From contig NZ_JAQTLS010000009.1 in NCBI RefSeq assembly GCF_028714775.1, positions 62,001 to 126,000 on the forward strand: a stretch of DNA of 64,000 nucleotides, given 5' to 3'. This document shows positions 52,830 through 63,600 of this stretch, piece after piece. Numbering within the stretch: the first letter of the stretch is position 1; each line of letters begins with the position of its first letter. The notes under the pieces are model-generated. The model was not told the origin of the DNA. It made no database searches and saw only the letters and a list, made by a program, of their open reading frames with translations. This DNA is from Thiothrix sp. (GTDB lineage Bacteria > Pseudomonadota > Gammaproteobacteria > Thiotrichales > Thiotrichaceae). Made by a program: the position numbers and the translations under genes.

Positions 52830-52890
52830 TGGGATAGGCGGTTAAAAAATTATTGTGCGATGCACAACAAGATGTTACAAATTATCACGG

Positions 52891-52930
52891 TCAGGGCGAG
52901 TGTCGGGTGAATAACCCCTGATATTTTTTT
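52891..52930 (+). terminator. Terminator after znuCB
   Basis: TCAGGG and CCCTGA pair around a ~19-base loop and are followed by TATTTTTTT, between znuB and coaD. Confidence 0.55.
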
Positions 52931-52935
52931 GTTAA

Positions 52936-53466
<531 letters not shown>

Positions 53467-53520
53467 AAAGCCGGGAAGTTGGAATATTGATACAGGTTAA
53501 TGTTATCCCGGTAAACAGCC

Positions 53521-53529
53521 TGATAGAAT
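53521..53529 (+). promoter_or_regulatory. Extended -10 promoter of ferredoxin gene
   Basis: TGATAGAAT fits the extended -10 form (TGnTAnnnT) and lies about 33 bases before the ferredoxin start. The -35 region is poor, as is usual for extended -10 promoters. Confidence 0.4.
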
Positions 53530-53549
53530 CACGCAACACTGACATTTAA

Positions 53550-53813
<264 letters not shown>

Positions 53814-53823
53814 GTAAGCCCTC

Positions 53824-53964
53824 TCACGCTAGCTGCGAGAAAACGCCTGCCTTTTGTGCAGGCGTTTTTGCGTGTGCGCCTGTCGCAGTTGGGTTGATTG
53901 CCGTGGCAAACAGCAGGGAAAAGCTGATCAGGAGCAGGTTCAGTGTTTGTAAGTGGTTTTTCAT
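53824..53964 (-). CDS. Possible small exported peptide
   Basis: A 46-residue open frame begins at ATG 53964 with a good signal-peptide pattern (MKNHLQTLNLLLISFSLLFA then TAINPTATGAHA). The rest is short (KTPAQKAGVFSQLA), and its 3' end contains the bidirectional-looking terminator of the ferredoxin gene. The ribosome binding site is weak. It could be a genuine micropeptide or a remnant of a longer secreted protein. Confidence 0.3.
   Translation of the reverse strand: MKNHLQTLNLLLISFSLLFATAINPTATGAHAKTPAQKAGVFSQLA
53840..53869 (+). terminator. Rho-independent terminator of ferredoxin gene
   Basis: AAAACGCCTGC and GCAGGCGTTTT form an 11-bp stem with loop CTTTTGT and end in TTTTT. Confidence 0.9.
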
Positions 53965-54089
53965 GGCTGACGCTATCCAAGGTAGCTGGCTGGGCGGATT
54001 AACGGCCTCAGTCTAGGGAGGCGCGGCTAAAGCATCCACGCTAAGGATGCTTAGCTTCTTGATTTTCTTGATGAACGGTAAGGCAAAGC

Positions 54090-54554
54090 TTATTTGCCCT
54101 GTGCGGATGGGGCAGCGCTGAAAACCAACAGGATTTTCCGCTGCGCATCCAGCAGGTGAAGCTGGTCGCGGCTGATCACGTACTGTTTGGCTTGGGCAAG
54201 CTGCTCAAGGTAATGCTGTTCTAATTGGTCGCGTTCACCGAGACAAGCCATTTTAGTGGTTCCCACTGAGCCACTGCTGAATACACCATCACCGCTGGCG
54301 GTGTAGTTGCCGAAAAAGCTGTTGCAACCTGCATAGCCGTTGATACGGTTTTCATCGAAACTGATGGATAAGGGGCGTTCGCTGCTGGCGACGGTCGTGC
54401 CATCCAGGGTTTTTAGGTTCCAGTGGGTTCCGGCGAGGTTGGCCGCAACGTGGGTTTTGGTGTTGGTGTCCAAGCTACAGGCAGACACAATCGCCAAGCC
54501 CAGTAATACCAGTATGAGTTGCGCCGCGAATGAGGATAGGAGTTTTCTCACCAT
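54090..54554 (-). CDS. META-domain lipoprotein (HslJ-like)
   Basis: The 154-residue product has a lipoprotein signal (LILVLLGLAIVSACSLD). The META domain is typical: GTHWNLKTLDGTTV, LSISFDENRINGYAGCNSFFGNY, TTKMACLGERDQLEQHYLEQL with paired Cys. HslJ-like META proteins are heat- or stress-associated envelope proteins of unknown mechanism. It stands alone on the minus strand, with an empty ~270-base stretch after it towards the ferredoxin. Confidence 0.88.
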   Translation of the reverse strand: MVRKLLSSFAAQLILVLLGLAIVSACSLDTNTKTHVAANLAGTHWNLKTLDGTTVASSERPLSISFDENRINGYAGCNSFFGNYTASGDGVFSSGSVGTTKMACLGERDQLEQHYLEQLAQAKQYVISRDQLHLLDAQRKILLVFSAAPSAQGK

Positions 54555-54698
54555 CGTCTTGCTCCTGAGTCACTTTATTATTGTTGTTGTAGAGTACGAT
54601 CTTTGGAAAAGGTTGCGTCCAATGGTGCGTGAATTGCCGCTAGGATGCAAAATTAAAGCGACAAGCTGTGTGAAGGTGCTATTTTCAGGAGAAAGGTC

Positions 54699-55187
54699 AT
54701 GAGTAAATCCCCGCAAGAAGCGTTGGGGCAATTGTTGGTGCAGGCGCAAACCCTGCAATTGGCGACGCTGGATGCCAGTGCGGAACCTGCGATTAGTTAT
54801 GCGCCTTACGTGCAGGATGGGGTGGGCAATTTCTATATTTTCGTCAGCCAACTTGCCAGCCATACGCAGGATTTGCTGCGGCATCCGTCAGTGGCGGTGA
54901 TGTTGATTGCGGATGAGCAGGATGCGCGGCAAATTTTCGCCCGTACCCGAGCCACTTACCAATGCGTAGCAGAAACGGTGGCACGCGATGATGCGCAGTT
55001 CCCGCCTGTGCTGGATGCTATGCAGGAACGCTTCGGCGAAGTGGTCAGCGTGCTGCGCGGGCTGGGGGATTTCATGCTGTTCCGGCTGAAACCTAAGTCA
55101 GGGCGATTTGTGATGGGCTTCGGGCAAGCGTTTGTGCTGGGCGGGGAGGGCTTGCGGGAGTTGCAGCATATTGGGCCGGAGAAGTAG
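54699..55187 (+). CDS. HugZ-like pyridoxamine-5'-phosphate-oxidase-fold protein
   Basis: The 162-residue product has the split-barrel pattern of the PNPOx/HugZ family: LQLATLDASAEPAISYAPYVQD, IFVSQLASHTQDLLRHPSVAVML and the ending FMLFRLKPKSGRFVMGFGQAF with GEGL. HugZ proteins bind or degrade haem, but relatives bind flavins, so the ligand is not certain. It overlaps the next gene start by one base. Confidence 0.85.
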   Translation: MSKSPQEALGQLLVQAQTLQLATLDASAEPAISYAPYVQDGVGNFYIFVSQLASHTQDLLRHPSVAVMLIADEQDARQIFARTRATYQCVAETVARDDAQFPPVLDAMQERFGEVVSVLRGLGDFMLFRLKPKSGRFVMGFGQAFVLGGEGLRELQHIGPEK

Positions 55188-55954
55188 TGATGTTCCTGTT
55201 CAAAAAACTGCTGTCGAATTCGATCATGCCGCTGTCGTTGTGCGTCTTGCTGTTACTGGCGGGGCTATTGCTGCTGTGGTTTTCGCGTAGGCAGCGAACC
55301 GGCAAGGTGCTGGCGACGGCAGGCTTCGTGCTGCTGTTGGCGATGGGTTACGGTTGGGGATTTTCCCCCATGCTGAAAACCTTGGAACGGGAATATACGC
55401 CAGTCCTTGATGCATCGACCTTGGTGGGGGTGAAATGGGTGGTGGTATTGGGCGGTGGCACGTCATCGGATGCGGCTTTGCCACTTTCTGCCCGCTTGGG
55501 TGAAGGGTCGTTGGCTCGCTTGGTGGAAGGTGTACGGCTGTACCGGCAAATACCGGGGGCAACGCTGTTGGTGTCGGGTGGGCGCGTGTTTGGCTCCGGT
55601 TCTGATGCCGAAGCCATGCGCGAACTGGCGGTGTCGCTCGGCGTCAATGCGGCAGACATCCGCGTGGATACACAATCACCGGATACCGAAACCCAAGCCA
55701 AGATTATCCGCGAAATGGTCGGCGGCGATAAGGTGCTGCTGGTAACGTCGGCGTCACACATGCCGCGCTCGGTCGGGCTGTTCCAGCGTGCTGGCGTCAA
55801 TGTCGTGCCAGCGCCCACCCACTATTTGGAGCAAAGCAATGCGGCATTCAGCCCCACCGATGTGTTTCCTGATAGTGACGGTATGCAGAAGGCGCAACGG
55901 GTGGTGTATGAATATTTGGGAATTCTCTGGGCACGTTTGCGCGGGCAGTTATGA
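55187..55954 (+). CDS. YdcF/ElyC-family membrane protein (DUF218)
   Basis: The 255-residue product begins at GTG 55187, overlapping the previous stop, or ATG 55190. Two TM helices (IMPLSLCVLLLLAGLLLLWF; ATAGFVLLLAMGYGWGF) precede the DUF218 domain: VVVLGGGTSSD, LVEGVRLYRQIPGATLLVSGG, DTQSPDTETQAKII and LVTSASHMPRSVGLFQRAG. The family includes ElyC and SanA, which affect cell-envelope integrity and peptidoglycan/lipid-carrier metabolism. Confidence 0.9.
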   Translation: MMFLFKKLLSNSIMPLSLCVLLLLAGLLLLWFSRRQRTGKVLATAGFVLLLAMGYGWGFSPMLKTLEREYTPVLDASTLVGVKWVVVLGGGTSSDAALPLSARLGEGSLARLVEGVRLYRQIPGATLLVSGGRVFGSGSDAEAMRELAVSLGVNAADIRVDTQSPDTETQAKIIREMVGGDKVLLVTSASHMPRSVGLFQRAGVNVVPAPTHYLEQSNAAFSPTDVFPDSDGMQKAQRVVYEYLGILWARLRGQL

Positions 55955-56032
55955 TCACCTTTCGTGACTTTTTTCCTATTCTGCCGGACGCATCAGGGGT
56001 AGGCTTAGGGCATTGAAACGATGGAGGAAAGC

Positions 56033-56473
56033 ATGATGAAACAGCAATTTTTAGCAATCGCCGCTGTATTGGCATTGGCTGTCAGCCCGGCAACCGTGAT
56101 GGCAGACCAGTGTGCTTACGTCAGCGAAAAACAGGCGGATACCGCCGCGTTGTATTTGCCTGCGGGTGGTGCGTTTGTGCCTTTCTGTGAGCCATGTGGG
56201 GATAAGCCATTTCCGGCGGGTGCGCCTGTGACGGCGGCAACTTCTAGCGTGAACCCGTTGCTCGCCAGCACTACCGGGCTAGATCAAGATTATTGGGAAC
56301 TCCAACTCAATGGCGAGGGGGTTGATTTGGCGTACATCTACGTCAAGCAGCCGAATGGCACATTCATCAATCTGGCGAAACTCGCGCATTGCCCCACGAG
56401 CGGGGTCAAAGCGGCGTATGACGCCAAGGGCAGGGTGCTGAAACTGCGTGGGTTGCCGCGTTTGCCCCACTGA
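56033..56473 (+). CDS. Secreted cysteine-containing protein of unknown function
   Basis: The 146-residue product starts at ATG 56033 (or 56036) behind GGAGGAAAG. The signal peptide is clear (QQFLAIAAVLALAVSPATVMA). The mature protein has Cys in QCAYVSEK, FCEPCGDKPFP and LAHCPTSG, which could form two disulfides, and looks like a single beta-rich domain (YWELQLNGEGVDLAYIYVK). No family is recognised. It is followed by a repeat element (56475-56574). Confidence 0.7.
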   Translation: MMKQQFLAIAAVLALAVSPATVMADQCAYVSEKQADTAALYLPAGGAFVPFCEPCGDKPFPAGAPVTAATSSVNPLLASTTGLDQDYWELQLNGEGVDLAYIYVKQPNGTFINLAKLAHCPTSGVKAAYDAKGRVLKLRGLPRLPH

Positions 56474-56474
56474 T

Positions 56475-56574
56475 GTCTGAACTGGGATTTTCCTGATTCA
56501 AGGATTAGCAGGAGCCGGAGTATCCCTTCTTCATCCTGCTAATCCTTCCATCCTGTAAATCAAGGTTCAGAAAC
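56475..56574. repeat. Full inverted-repeat element, family C
   Basis: About 100 bp with terminal arms of about 40 bases. The left arm begins GTCTGAACTGGGATTT and runs to AAGGATTAGCAGGA. The reverse complement of the right arm is TCTGAACCTTGATTTACAGG, then ATGGAAGGATTAGCAGGA. Both ends match over more than 25 positions. A half copy is at 5576-5611. The length, inverted ends and lack of a gene suit a MITE-like element. Confidence 0.8.
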
Positions 56575-56631
56575 TTAGCGCGATTTTCCCTCGCCGCTCC
56601 GCTACAATCTCCCCAACTTAGGAGGTAGCGG

Positions 56632-57363
56632 ATGCTGGAACTCAAACCCGAAATGACTTATACATTCAACCCCATCGGCATCATATCCTCCCCCTACAAA
56701 GAAAAATTCGGCATCCCCCGCCAGCCGGGATTGGTCACGGAAGCGCGTGCCACGCTGACCTTGCTGCCGCCCTACAACCAGCCGGAAATCGTGCGCGGCC
56801 TCGAAGGTTTTTCCCACGTTTGGCTGATCTTTGTGTTCCACGGTACGCAAGCGCAAGGCTGGAAACCCACGGTGCGCCCGCCGCGTCTCGGTGGTAATGC
56901 CCGCGTGGGGGTATTTGCTACGCGCTCCACGTTCCGCCCTAATCCCATTGGTCTGTCGGTTGCGCAGTTATCTGGCATTCAGGTTCAAGGGAGTAGCATT
57001 ACCCTCGAATTAGCGGGCACGGATTTGCTGGATGGCACGCCAGTACTGGATGTGAAGCCGTACTTGCCGTATGCTGACGCGCTTTTTCAGGCCAGCGCAG
57101 GTTTTGCCCAAGATGCACCACCTGCTCGGCAAGCCGTAACGTTTTCCGCCCTTGCCAGTGAGCAATGCACACGCAAGCAGGGGCAGTGGCAAACCGATGT
57201 ACGCCGCCTGATTGAGCAAATTTTGAGTCAAGACCCCCGGCCTTCTTATCAGCAAGGACAGCAACAAGAGGCGCGGGTATACGCCATGCGCCTGTACGAT
57301 TTCGACCTGCGCTGGCATTACACGCCATCCGGCATTGAAGTGCTGGAGCTGGCAGATATTTAG
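56632..57363 (+). CDS. trmO: tRNA (N6-threonylcarbamoyladenosine-37) N6-methyltransferase TrmO
   Basis: The 243-residue product starts ATG 56632 after GGAGG. It has the TrmO/YaeB sequence: FNPIGIISSPYKEKFGIPRQPG, FSHVWLIFVFHG, VGVFATRSTFRPNPIGLSV and LDGTPVLDVKPYLPYAD. It methylates t6A37 of tRNA-Thr using SAM, with an unusual beta-barrel fold. The C-terminal domain (after residue ~165) is also present. Confidence 0.95.
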   Translation: MLELKPEMTYTFNPIGIISSPYKEKFGIPRQPGLVTEARATLTLLPPYNQPEIVRGLEGFSHVWLIFVFHGTQAQGWKPTVRPPRLGGNARVGVFATRSTFRPNPIGLSVAQLSGIQVQGSSITLELAGTDLLDGTPVLDVKPYLPYADALFQASAGFAQDAPPARQAVTFSALASEQCTRKQGQWQTDVRRLIEQILSQDPRPSYQQGQQQEARVYAMRLYDFDLRWHYTPSGIEVLELADI

Positions 57364-57378
57364 GGCAACAACCACGCT

Positions 57379-58848
57379 ATGTTGAAAACGGTTTATTCCA
57401 TCGGGCTATTATTGTGCGCGTGCGTTGCAAACGTGTGCGCCGCCGAGCTTATGCCAGTGCCTGTCAGTACCCCGCAACCAGCGGAGATGACTTTAGTCCG
57501 CCACCAGCAGACGCTGGGTTTGCCGGATGAGGTCAAGGCGATGATGCAGGAAAGCGGCATTCCCGATGGGCATTTCAGCGCTTATATCCGTGACTTGAAT
57601 GCCGATGTGCCGATGGTGGTGCATAACGACCGCGAGCCGCGCACCCCAGCATCGGTGATGAAATTGATGACCACGTGGACAGCGCTCAAAGTGCTGGGGC
57701 CTGCGTATACGTGGAAAACGGAAGTGTGGACACGCGGCGAGTTGAAAGATGGGGTGTTGAATGGTGATTTGATCCTCAAAGGTTACGGCGACCCGTTCCT
57801 GACCGATGAGTCATTCCGCGAGATGTTGCATGACGTGCAACTCAAGGGGCTGAAACAAATCCGGGGTAATTTGGTGGTGGATAACAGCTATTTCAGCATT
57901 CCGCCGCAAAACACGGGTGATTTCGATGGTGAAGCGTCGCTGGTGTATAACGCGCTGCCGACAGCGCTGATGTATAACTTCCAGGCGACCCGTTTCTTGT
58001 TGGAGCCGGATGCGGCTAACCAGCGGGTTAATATTTCCACTTTTCCAACCATTCCCGGCTTGCAGGTGGATAACCAACTCAAGCTGATACAGGGTGCTTG
58101 CCAGAAAGGTTATTACAAGCCAGGTGTGAAATTGACCGGCAATGTGGTCAAAATTGCGGGGGCTTACGCTACTGATTGCGGGAAAAACTTTATCCTGCGG
58201 GTGCTGACCACGCCAGAAGACAATGTGTTTAATGCTTTCCGCGATGTGTGGCGTTCCGAAGGCGGGGTATTTGACGGCAAGTTACAAACCGGGACGGTGC
58301 AGGCCAGTGATGTGCTGTTGCATACCCAAGAATCCCGCACCTTGGGCGAACAGATACGGTTCGTCAACAAATGGAGCAACAATGTCATGGCGCGGGATTT
58401 ATTCTTGAGCGCCGGAGCGCAGACTGCGGGTGAACCTGCTACGCTTGAAAAAGCGCGGGCAGCAATGGCGGACGTGTTACAAAAGGCTGGCATTGATTAC
58501 ACCGGGATGGTGGTTGAAAACGGGTCGGGCTTATCGCGCCAAGAACGGGTCAGCGCCCGTCAGCTAGGGTCGTTGCTGGAAGCGGCATGGCGTGACCCGT
58601 ATATGCCTGAGTTTATGGCCTCCCTGCCCTTATTGGGTGAGGATGGTACACTGGCGTCACGTTTCAAAGATGGTGATTTGCGCGGGCGCAGCCACATGAA
58701 AACCGGCACATTGGATGGCGCGAGCGCGATTTCAGGTTATATGTTAACCCGTAGCGGCAAACGGCTGGTGATTGCGCTGATCCATAATGGCCCGGAAGCG
58801 GGGCACGGTTTGCAGGATGCCATCTTGAAGTGGGCGTTTGAGCAATGA
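57379..58848 (+). CDS. dacB: D-alanyl-D-alanine carboxypeptidase/endopeptidase (PBP4, DacB)
   Basis: The 489-residue exported protein has a signal peptide ending VCA. The three catalytic motifs of class C PBPs are seen: SVMK in RTPASVMKLMTTW, S-x-N in NKWSNNVMARDLF and KTG in HMKTGTLDGASA. The large inserted domains between the first two motifs (GNLVVDNSYFS region) are present. It trims or cuts peptidoglycan peptides in the periplasm. It is followed by tamA after about 24 bases. Confidence 0.95.
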   Translation: MLKTVYSIGLLLCACVANVCAAELMPVPVSTPQPAEMTLVRHQQTLGLPDEVKAMMQESGIPDGHFSAYIRDLNADVPMVVHNDREPRTPASVMKLMTTWTALKVLGPAYTWKTEVWTRGELKDGVLNGDLILKGYGDPFLTDESFREMLHDVQLKGLKQIRGNLVVDNSYFSIPPQNTGDFDGEASLVYNALPTALMYNFQATRFLLEPDAANQRVNISTFPTIPGLQVDNQLKLIQGACQKGYYKPGVKLTGNVVKIAGAYATDCGKNFILRVLTTPEDNVFNAFRDVWRSEGGVFDGKLQTGTVQASDVLLHTQESRTLGEQIRFVNKWSNNVMARDLFLSAGAQTAGEPATLEKARAAMADVLQKAGIDYTGMVVENGSGLSRQERVSARQLGSLLEAAWRDPYMPEFMASLPLLGEDGTLASRFKDGDLRGRSHMKTGTLDGASAISGYMLTRSGKRLVIALIHNGPEAGHGLQDAILKWAFEQ

Positions 58849-58872
58849 TAATGAGGACTGTGGAGCCACCTA

Positions 58873-60645
58873 ATGAAAAAAATAGTCTGGGGCTTATGCT
58901 TTATGGGGGTGGCTGCGCCTGCATCAGCGGCGTTTTGGCAACAAGCTAAAGAAGACACCGAAGCCAAACCGGAATCCCCGGTCAAGGTTAATGTGCAAGG
59001 CGCGGATGATGCGCTGGCAGAAAACCTACGGGCGTTGATGCCCTCGTTACGTAACCTCAAATGCGATTCCCCCAGCGACCGGGTGGCGCGTTTCATCGAA
59101 TCTTCCGGCGAAAAGTTGCAGGAAGCCGCGCAAGCGATGGGGTATTACGATGCGCAGTTCAATGTTACCCCTACGCGCCAAGGCAACTGCCTCGCACTGA
59201 ACGTGGCGGTGCAGCCCGGAGAACCCGTCAAGGTTACGCAAGTTCAGGTACAAGTGACGGGCGAAGGTAAAAACTTAGACGAATTCCGCGAATTGGCAGC
59301 TACCCCGCCTTACCAGCCCGGCGAACCCTTGGTTCAGCAAAAATACAAAGATTTTAAAAGTAGCCTGAACCGTGCCGCCAACAACCTCGGCTTTTTCGAT
59401 GCCGGATATATCACCCGCAAAATCCAAGTTGACCCGGATACCCGTCAAGCGCAAATCAAGCTGCATTTCGATACCGGCAAACGTTACCGGGTTGGCAAGG
59501 TCGACGTGGCGCAGGATGTGCTGGATACCGAACATCTTAACCGTTACCTGCGGCTCAAAGAGGGCGACACTTACGACGTGGCAAACGTCCTCAAGCAGCA
59601 GCGGGTGTTGGAAGGCAGCGGCTATTACAGCGATGTGCAAGTGCATAGCAATCACAAGCAAGCCACTGATGGCGTTGTTCCGGTAGAAATCGAAGCACGT
59701 CGGGGTAAGCGTTATAGTTATATGGGGCAACTAGGGTACGGCACGGATACGGGTTTTCGCGCTGAAACTGACATGAACATCCACTGGGTCAATTCCAAAG
59801 GCCATCAGGTTAATGCCAAGGGTAAGGTGGCTCAGAAAGAGCAATTGGCTGAGGTAATCTACAAGGTTCCGTTGTGGCATCCCGAAAATGAGTATTCCCG
59901 CCTTTCCGTTGCTTACAAAAAGAGTGAAAACAACGGCATCAAAAGCAAGTTTTCCAAGGTGGGCGTTGATTATAACCGCCGCAGCGACAGCGATTGGCAA
60001 CAAACAGTCTTCATCAACTATCTGGATGAAACTAACCAAGTCACGGGTGCTCCAGAGATACGTGCACAGTTTACCTTGCTGGGTGCGCGTGTAACGAAGT
60101 CCAAGAGTGATGACATGTTATTTCCTTCTAAGGGTTGGTCGTTATCAGCAGAAGTGCAGGGTGCGCGTAAAAGTGTGTTGAGTGATGAAAATGTTATACA
60201 GGGTAAAGTGCAGGGCAAGTACCTGCAAACCTTCGACAACCACGGCAAGCTGATTCTGCAAGGGGCAGCAGGTACAGCACTGACTAACAATCTGAACGGT
60301 ATACCCAAGTCATTGCGGTTTTTTGCCGGGGGACCGGACTCAGTGCGTGGCTACGACGTTGAGTCGCTGGGTGAGAAAAATGCCGCAGGGGCGGTTATCG
60401 GCGGCAAACACTTATTAACCACAAGCGTGGAATACGAACATCCCTTGGTCGACAAATGGAGTGCGGCAGCTTTCGTGGATGCAGGCAATGCGTTTGATAG
60501 CACTGCAAAGCTAACGATGAAGGTCGGCTCCGGTGTCGGGGTGCGCTGGAAATCCCCCTTGGGGCCGGTACGTGCGGACATTGCCGTGCCGAAGGATAAT
60601 GCCCGCGATGTCCATTTCTACTTCAGTTTGGGGCCGGATTTGTGA
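58873..60645 (+). CDS. tamA: TamA, outer-membrane translocation/assembly factor
   Basis: The 590-residue protein has a signal peptide (KKIVWGLCFMGVAAPASA), three POTRA-like domains (the third including LNRYLRLKEGDTYDVANVL) and a C-terminal 16-stranded barrel of the Omp85 family with FFAGGPDSVRGYDVESLG (the VRGY loop-6 motif) and a final strand ending FYFSLGPDL. With TamB it helps insert outer-membrane proteins or move phospholipids. tamB starts with GTG on the tamA stop codon. Confidence 0.95.
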   Translation: MKKIVWGLCFMGVAAPASAAFWQQAKEDTEAKPESPVKVNVQGADDALAENLRALMPSLRNLKCDSPSDRVARFIESSGEKLQEAAQAMGYYDAQFNVTPTRQGNCLALNVAVQPGEPVKVTQVQVQVTGEGKNLDEFRELAATPPYQPGEPLVQQKYKDFKSSLNRAANNLGFFDAGYITRKIQVDPDTRQAQIKLHFDTGKRYRVGKVDVAQDVLDTEHLNRYLRLKEGDTYDVANVLKQQRVLEGSGYYSDVQVHSNHKQATDGVVPVEIEARRGKRYSYMGQLGYGTDTGFRAETDMNIHWVNSKGHQVNAKGKVAQKEQLAEVIYKVPLWHPENEYSRLSVAYKKSENNGIKSKFSKVGVDYNRRSDSDWQQTVFINYLDETNQVTGAPEIRAQFTLLGARVTKSKSDDMLFPSKGWSLSAEVQGARKSVLSDENVIQGKVQGKYLQTFDNHGKLILQGAAGTALTNNLNGIPKSLRFFAGGPDSVRGYDVESLGEKNAAGAVIGGKHLLTTSVEYEHPLVDKWSAAAFVDAGNAFDSTAKLTMKVGSGVGVRWKSPLGPVRADIAVPKDNARDVHFYFSLGPDL

Positions 60646-63600
60646 AGCAATGGTTTAAATACTTGTTGATAAACCCGCTGGCAACGCTGTTGCTGATCGG
60701 CTTTTTGGTATTGCTAACCATCGCTTTGCTGACACTTTCCAGTACCGGGACGCGGATACTCGCCAATAACGCCAAGTATTTTGTCTCGGGTTTGACGCTG
60801 GAAGGGGCTGAAGGGGCTTTGGTCAGCGGCCTCACCCTCAAGCATTTGCAATGGAAAGACGATGCCACTCAGGTCGATGCCAGCCAAATTAGCTTGGATA
60901 ATACCTTGGATATTGGCGTGCCTTCGACCTTGGTGGTGAAAAGCTTGCACGCTGACAAATTGGTGATCCGTTTATTGGCAAGTGCGGATGGCAAAGAGTC
61001 TACGCCTTTCAAGCCGCCTACGCTTTTCTTGCCGTTCAATATAGATGCCCGCAACGTCGACATCGGTGAATTGGAAATTTGGCGGGGTGACACCCCCCTG
61101 CGCTTCCATCATGTGAAACTGATCGGTCATACCCTTGATGGGCGCTTGCAAGTTGAGAGCCTGCGGCTGGATGGCGTTATGGGGCAATTGGCGGTCGACG
61201 GCGTGGTGGGTTGGCAAGATGCAATTACTTGGCAAGCCAACGTTACCGGCACGCACATCAATCCGGTCGATTACCTCAAGGATATGCCCGCGAGTCTGGA
61301 TGTGGCGCTGACTTCCAGTGGTACATGGGCGCAGGGTAAAACTCAAGTCCTGTTGGATATAAGCAAACTGCAAGGCCGTTTGCGCGAATACCCGGTCGAT
61401 GTCAAAGGGCAGGCGGAGTGGGATGGCAAGCTGCTGGCCTTGCATAAAGTTAACGCCCTGATTGGTAACAATCAGTTACAGGCCGAAGGCAATGTCGGGG
61501 AAAGTTTCGATTTGCACTGGCGGGTCGATGCCAAAAATCTGGCAACTGCATGGATGGGCTTGGAAGGTAGCCTCAAAGGTGCGGGCGTGCTCAAGGGCAA
61601 ACTCAACAAGCCCGAAATACAAGCTGACCTGAAAGGCAGCAAGCTGCGCTATCAGGATTTCCGTCTCGGCTCGTTGGATGTGCAAGCCAGTCAGGCGGGC
61701 GAAATTTATACCGTCAAAGGCAATGTACAGGATTTCAAGGCGGGCAATACCGTCATCCCCTCTGCACAAATCGACGCGCAAGGTACGCTGGAAAACCATC
61801 GTGTGACCGCGAAAGTAACCCACCCAGAAGGCAAAGCCGATTTCGTTGCTAACGGTGGTTTGAAAGATGGGCAATGGCGCGGCACGGTACAAAGCCTTTC
61901 CTTGCGCGATACGGCGGCAGGTGATTGGAATATGGCTGGCGCGGTCAAGCTTGATGCTTCTGCCAATGTTTTTAGCAGTTCGGAAATATGCCTCACCGAC
62001 CGGGGGGCGCGTGCTTGCGGCAAGCCTGTGTGGTCGCAGCAAAATGGTTTCAGCCTCACCGGAACCTTGCAGCAGATTCCGCTGGTGATGTTGCGTCCGT
62101 GGTTGCCGGATACGTTCAATGCAGGTGGAGCGGTGAGTGCCGATTACCACTTTGAACAGCGCGGCGGCAAACCAACGGGCAAGGTGGATTTGCGCCTACC
62201 GGACAACTCTTTCACTGTGCAAGCCGGTAATGGCAAGGCAGAAACGCTGCACTACACCAATGCCCGCGCGAACCTGAGTCTGAATGACCGACAATTGGAA
62301 GGGCAGGCGCAACTGGATTTGAGCGGTTACGGGCAGTTACGGGCAGATGGGCGCGTCGACCTGTCGCCGCAAGATGGCAATCACCGCATCAACGCGCACC
62401 TGACGGCTGATATGCCGGATATTGCGTGGCTGGAGCGCTATTCCACACAAATTGACCAGTTGCAGGGGCGCATGAATGGTGATGTGCAAATAACGGGTTC
62501 CCTCAAGAAACCCAACGTCACGGGTTCGGCGCGGCTCACCAATGGTCAGGTGCATTTGCCAGAAGCTGGCGTCACGCTGGATGCCATCAGCCTTACCATG
62601 CAGGCTAGTGGCGCAGATCGGGCGGTGATTACGGGTTCGATGCGGGCGGGGCAGGGGGTGCTGAACGCCAACGGTGTGTTGTCGCTGGCAAACTTACCCA
62701 ATTGGCGGGCAGACGTGAATTTGCAGGGCAATAACCTGAAATTGATGGATACGCACGAAGTGCAGGCGCTGGTTTCACCCAATTTACAGTTCCAAATTAG
62801 TCCGGCCAGTGTGGCAGTCAGTGGTACGGTGCTGATTCCCGAGAGTACTGTGAGCTTGCGGGAAATTCCCCAAACAGCCAGCACAGTATCGGAAGACGTG
62901 GTGATTGTCGGGCGACGTGCGCCCCATCGGCAGGCGGTGGCGGTGTCCGTCAAGGAAGCCCCGCTGGACATCCAGCCCAATGTCACTATCGAATTGGGTG
63001 ATCGGGTGAAATTTACCGGCTTTGGCTTAGATGCGCGTTTGAATGGCAAGTTGCGTGTATTGCGTACCCGTCAGGACATCGTTGCCGAAGGTGTCTTAAA
63101 TGTCGTCGATGGCGTGTATAAAGCCTATGGGCAAAACCTTGCGATTGAGCGCGGGCGTCTGATTTTCAACGGGCCGTTGGATAATCCGGGCTTGGATGTG
63201 CGTGCGGTGCGCGAAGTGGAAGAGGGCGACATCAAGGTGGGAATTGCGCTGGCAGGTACGGTGCAGCAGCCAGAGTCCACGCTGTTTTCCACCCCCCAAC
63301 AAACCCAGAGCGACACCTTGAGCTACTTGTTGACCGGGCGTGCGATGTCAGGGTTAAGTGGTGACCAGTCATCGCTGTTGATGGAAGCGGTCAGCCAATT
63401 AGGTGTTGTTGGTGGGGAAAGTCTGGTGCAACAGATCGGTGGCAGTTTAGGCTTGGATGAGCTTGGCCTGAAGACCAAGAACGGTGATTTCGGGCAAAGC
63501 GAACTGGCGCTCGGTAAACGGCTGGGGGCGCGTCTGTACGTGCGCTACATTGTTAGCCTGTTCGATTCGTTGCAACGGGTTGCCATTACTTATCAGATTA

